Origin: Pseudomonadota bacterium | Lineage (GTDB): Bacteria > SAR324 > XYD2-FULL-50-16 > JAHJRI01 | Assembly: GCA_022360105.1 (NCBI GenBank) | Contig: JAKSDL010000606.1 | Coordinates: forward strand, 1 to 6,484 | Reading direction: 5' to 3' | Length of the DNA stretch: 6,484 bases | Shown: positions 5,752-6,484 of the stretch, in pieces | How the letters are laid out: the number at the start of each line of letters is the position of its first letter | Position numbering within the stretch: position 1 is the stretch's first letter | Notes under the pieces: generated by a model | Told to the model about the DNA's origin: nothing | Databases searched by the model: none | The model's input: only the letters and a program-made list of their open reading frames with translations | Program-made: the position numbers and the translations under genes

Positions 5752-6484
5752 TTATACGAAACGGGGACATTCGTTTTCCCAGATAACCGCTTTGAGGAGA
5801 GGTTTGGAATGCGAAGGAAGCAATTCTGAAAAGCTATTAAGGCGGTCTTTCAGGTTCATTAAATGATTATAATCCTCGGCAACCAAAAAAAACACTCCTC
5901 CACCTCCGGCACCGCTTAGTTTCCCACCCGAAGCTCCTTCCTTCATACCGGCTTCTATAATCAAATCCTGTTCTGGTGTGCTTAATCCCAGCCTTGATAG
6001 ATGAACATGAGCTTCCAGGGCCAATTCTCCAATGCTTTTGTGAAGGTATTTATTGTTGTCAGTTAACTGATCAATAGCCACACGAGCTAATCGTCCAAGT
6101 TTCCAAATGCTCTTTTTGATTTCATCATTGTGTTGCATGGAGTCTTTTAATTGGGTTATCAACTCTTTTGTATTCGAATTTCTTTGTAGAACACCTATCA
6201 ACAGGTAAAGCTTTAAATTGTTTAGATATTCAAACCTGGGTAGATTTCCGTTTATCGGCTGAAATGCACAAAACCGCTCATGAAAAGCCAAACCGGTATC
6301 GATGCCGGAAGGGCTGCCATGAAAAACGTGTTCACATTGATGTGCCCAATTCCAAATTTGCCTTGGATCTGCTTCCAGATAAGGAAAAAGCCCAACAACA
6401 GCTTTAACAAGCGCAACACAGAGAGCAGCCGACGATCCTAAACCAACACCTGGGATAATATCCGAAGCAATGGTCATCTTGCCT
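5752..6484 (-). CDS. mvk: Mevalonate kinase (GHMP kinase family), N-terminus outside window
   Basis: ATP-dependent kinase converting mevalonate to 5-phosphomevalonate in the cytoplasmic mevalonate route to isoprenoids. The frame runs from the right window edge to TAA at 5754-5752, about 243 residues; the N-terminal substrate-binding part is missing. Numbered from the Met at 6477, the ATP-binding motif PGVGLGSSAA is at 9-18. EHVFHGSPSGIDTG at 49-62 holds the expected Mg-binding Glu49 and catalytic Asp60. RNSNTKELI at 99-107 matches the mevalonate kinase RxTKxLV-type segment. KLSGAGGGG at 186-194 is the C-terminal glycine-rich motif. The Met at 6477 is almost surely internal, because it falls just before the ATP loop and GHMP kinases have about 90-100 residues ahead of it. 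The HGxPSGxD and RNTK-like motifs favour mevalonate kinase over galactokinase, homoserine kinase or heptose kinases. It converges with the PepSY-like gene. Whether other mevalonate genes lie upstream cannot be seen. Confidence 0.85.
   Translation of the reverse strand, partial: GKMTIASDIIPGVGLGSSAALCVALVKAVVGLFPYLEADPRQIWNWAHQCEHVFHGSPSGIDTGLAFHERFCAFQPINGNLPRFEYLNNLKLYLLIGVLQRNSNTKELITQLKDSMQHNDEIKKSIWKLGRLARVAIDQLTDNNKYLHKSIGELALEAHVHLSRLGLSTPEQDLIIEAGMKEGASGGKLSGAGGGGVFFLVAEDYNHLMNLKDRLNSFSELLPSHSKPLLKAVIWENECPRFV

Overview
The window looks like a chromosomal piece of a Gram-negative bacterium of moderate GC. It carries the 3' part of a pyruvate dehydrogenase (PDH) operon followed by short, unrelated genes and non-coding DNA. 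The PDH genes are of the homodimeric-E1 (AceE) type. The last gene is a mevalonate kinase, and the middle holds a relic of a 7TMR-DISM sensor kinase. Mevalonate kinase points away from enterobacteria and towards lineages such as Bacteroidota/Balneolota or other FCB-group bacteria, or some Legionella-like gammaproteobacteria. I cannot fix the taxon from this sequence alone.

Layout, left to right. Positions 2-991 (+) hold the C-terminal 329 codons of aceE (E1). Positions 1024-2328 (+) hold the E2 dihydrolipoamide acetyltransferase with one lipoyl domain. Positions 2329-2647 are a 319-bp gap with three palindromic REP-like units. Positions 2648-4366 (+) hold a dihydrolipoamide dehydrogenase (E3) with its own N-terminal lipoyl domain. 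Positions 4386-4850 (-) hold the relic of a sensor histidine kinase: the first 60 codons and the last ~93 codons are joined in the same frame, with a stop codon at the junction, and the whole middle is missing. Positions 4851-5283 are an AT-rich gap with short direct repeats and a 90-bp segment bounded by a perfect 10-bp inverted repeat. Positions 5284-5607 (+) hold a small exported PepSY-like protein. Positions 5608-5751 are a convergent intergenic region with two hairpins and short repeats. Positions 5752-6484 (-) hold the C-terminal part of mevalonate kinase, which runs off the right edge.

How they work together: E1 decarboxylates pyruvate, E2 moves the acetyl group to CoA through its lipoyl arm, and E3 reoxidises the dihydrolipoyl arm with NAD+. 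The complex makes acetyl-CoA, which is also the carbon source of the mevalonate pathway that the kinase serves, although the two loci are on opposite strands and show no sign of co-regulation. The items most worth a second look are the deleted sensor kinase, the 90-bp inverted-repeat-bounded segment in front of the PepSY-like gene, and the REP-like cluster splitting E2 from E3. I saw no CRISPR array, tRNA, rRNA or intact transposase, and no convincing new multi-gene system.
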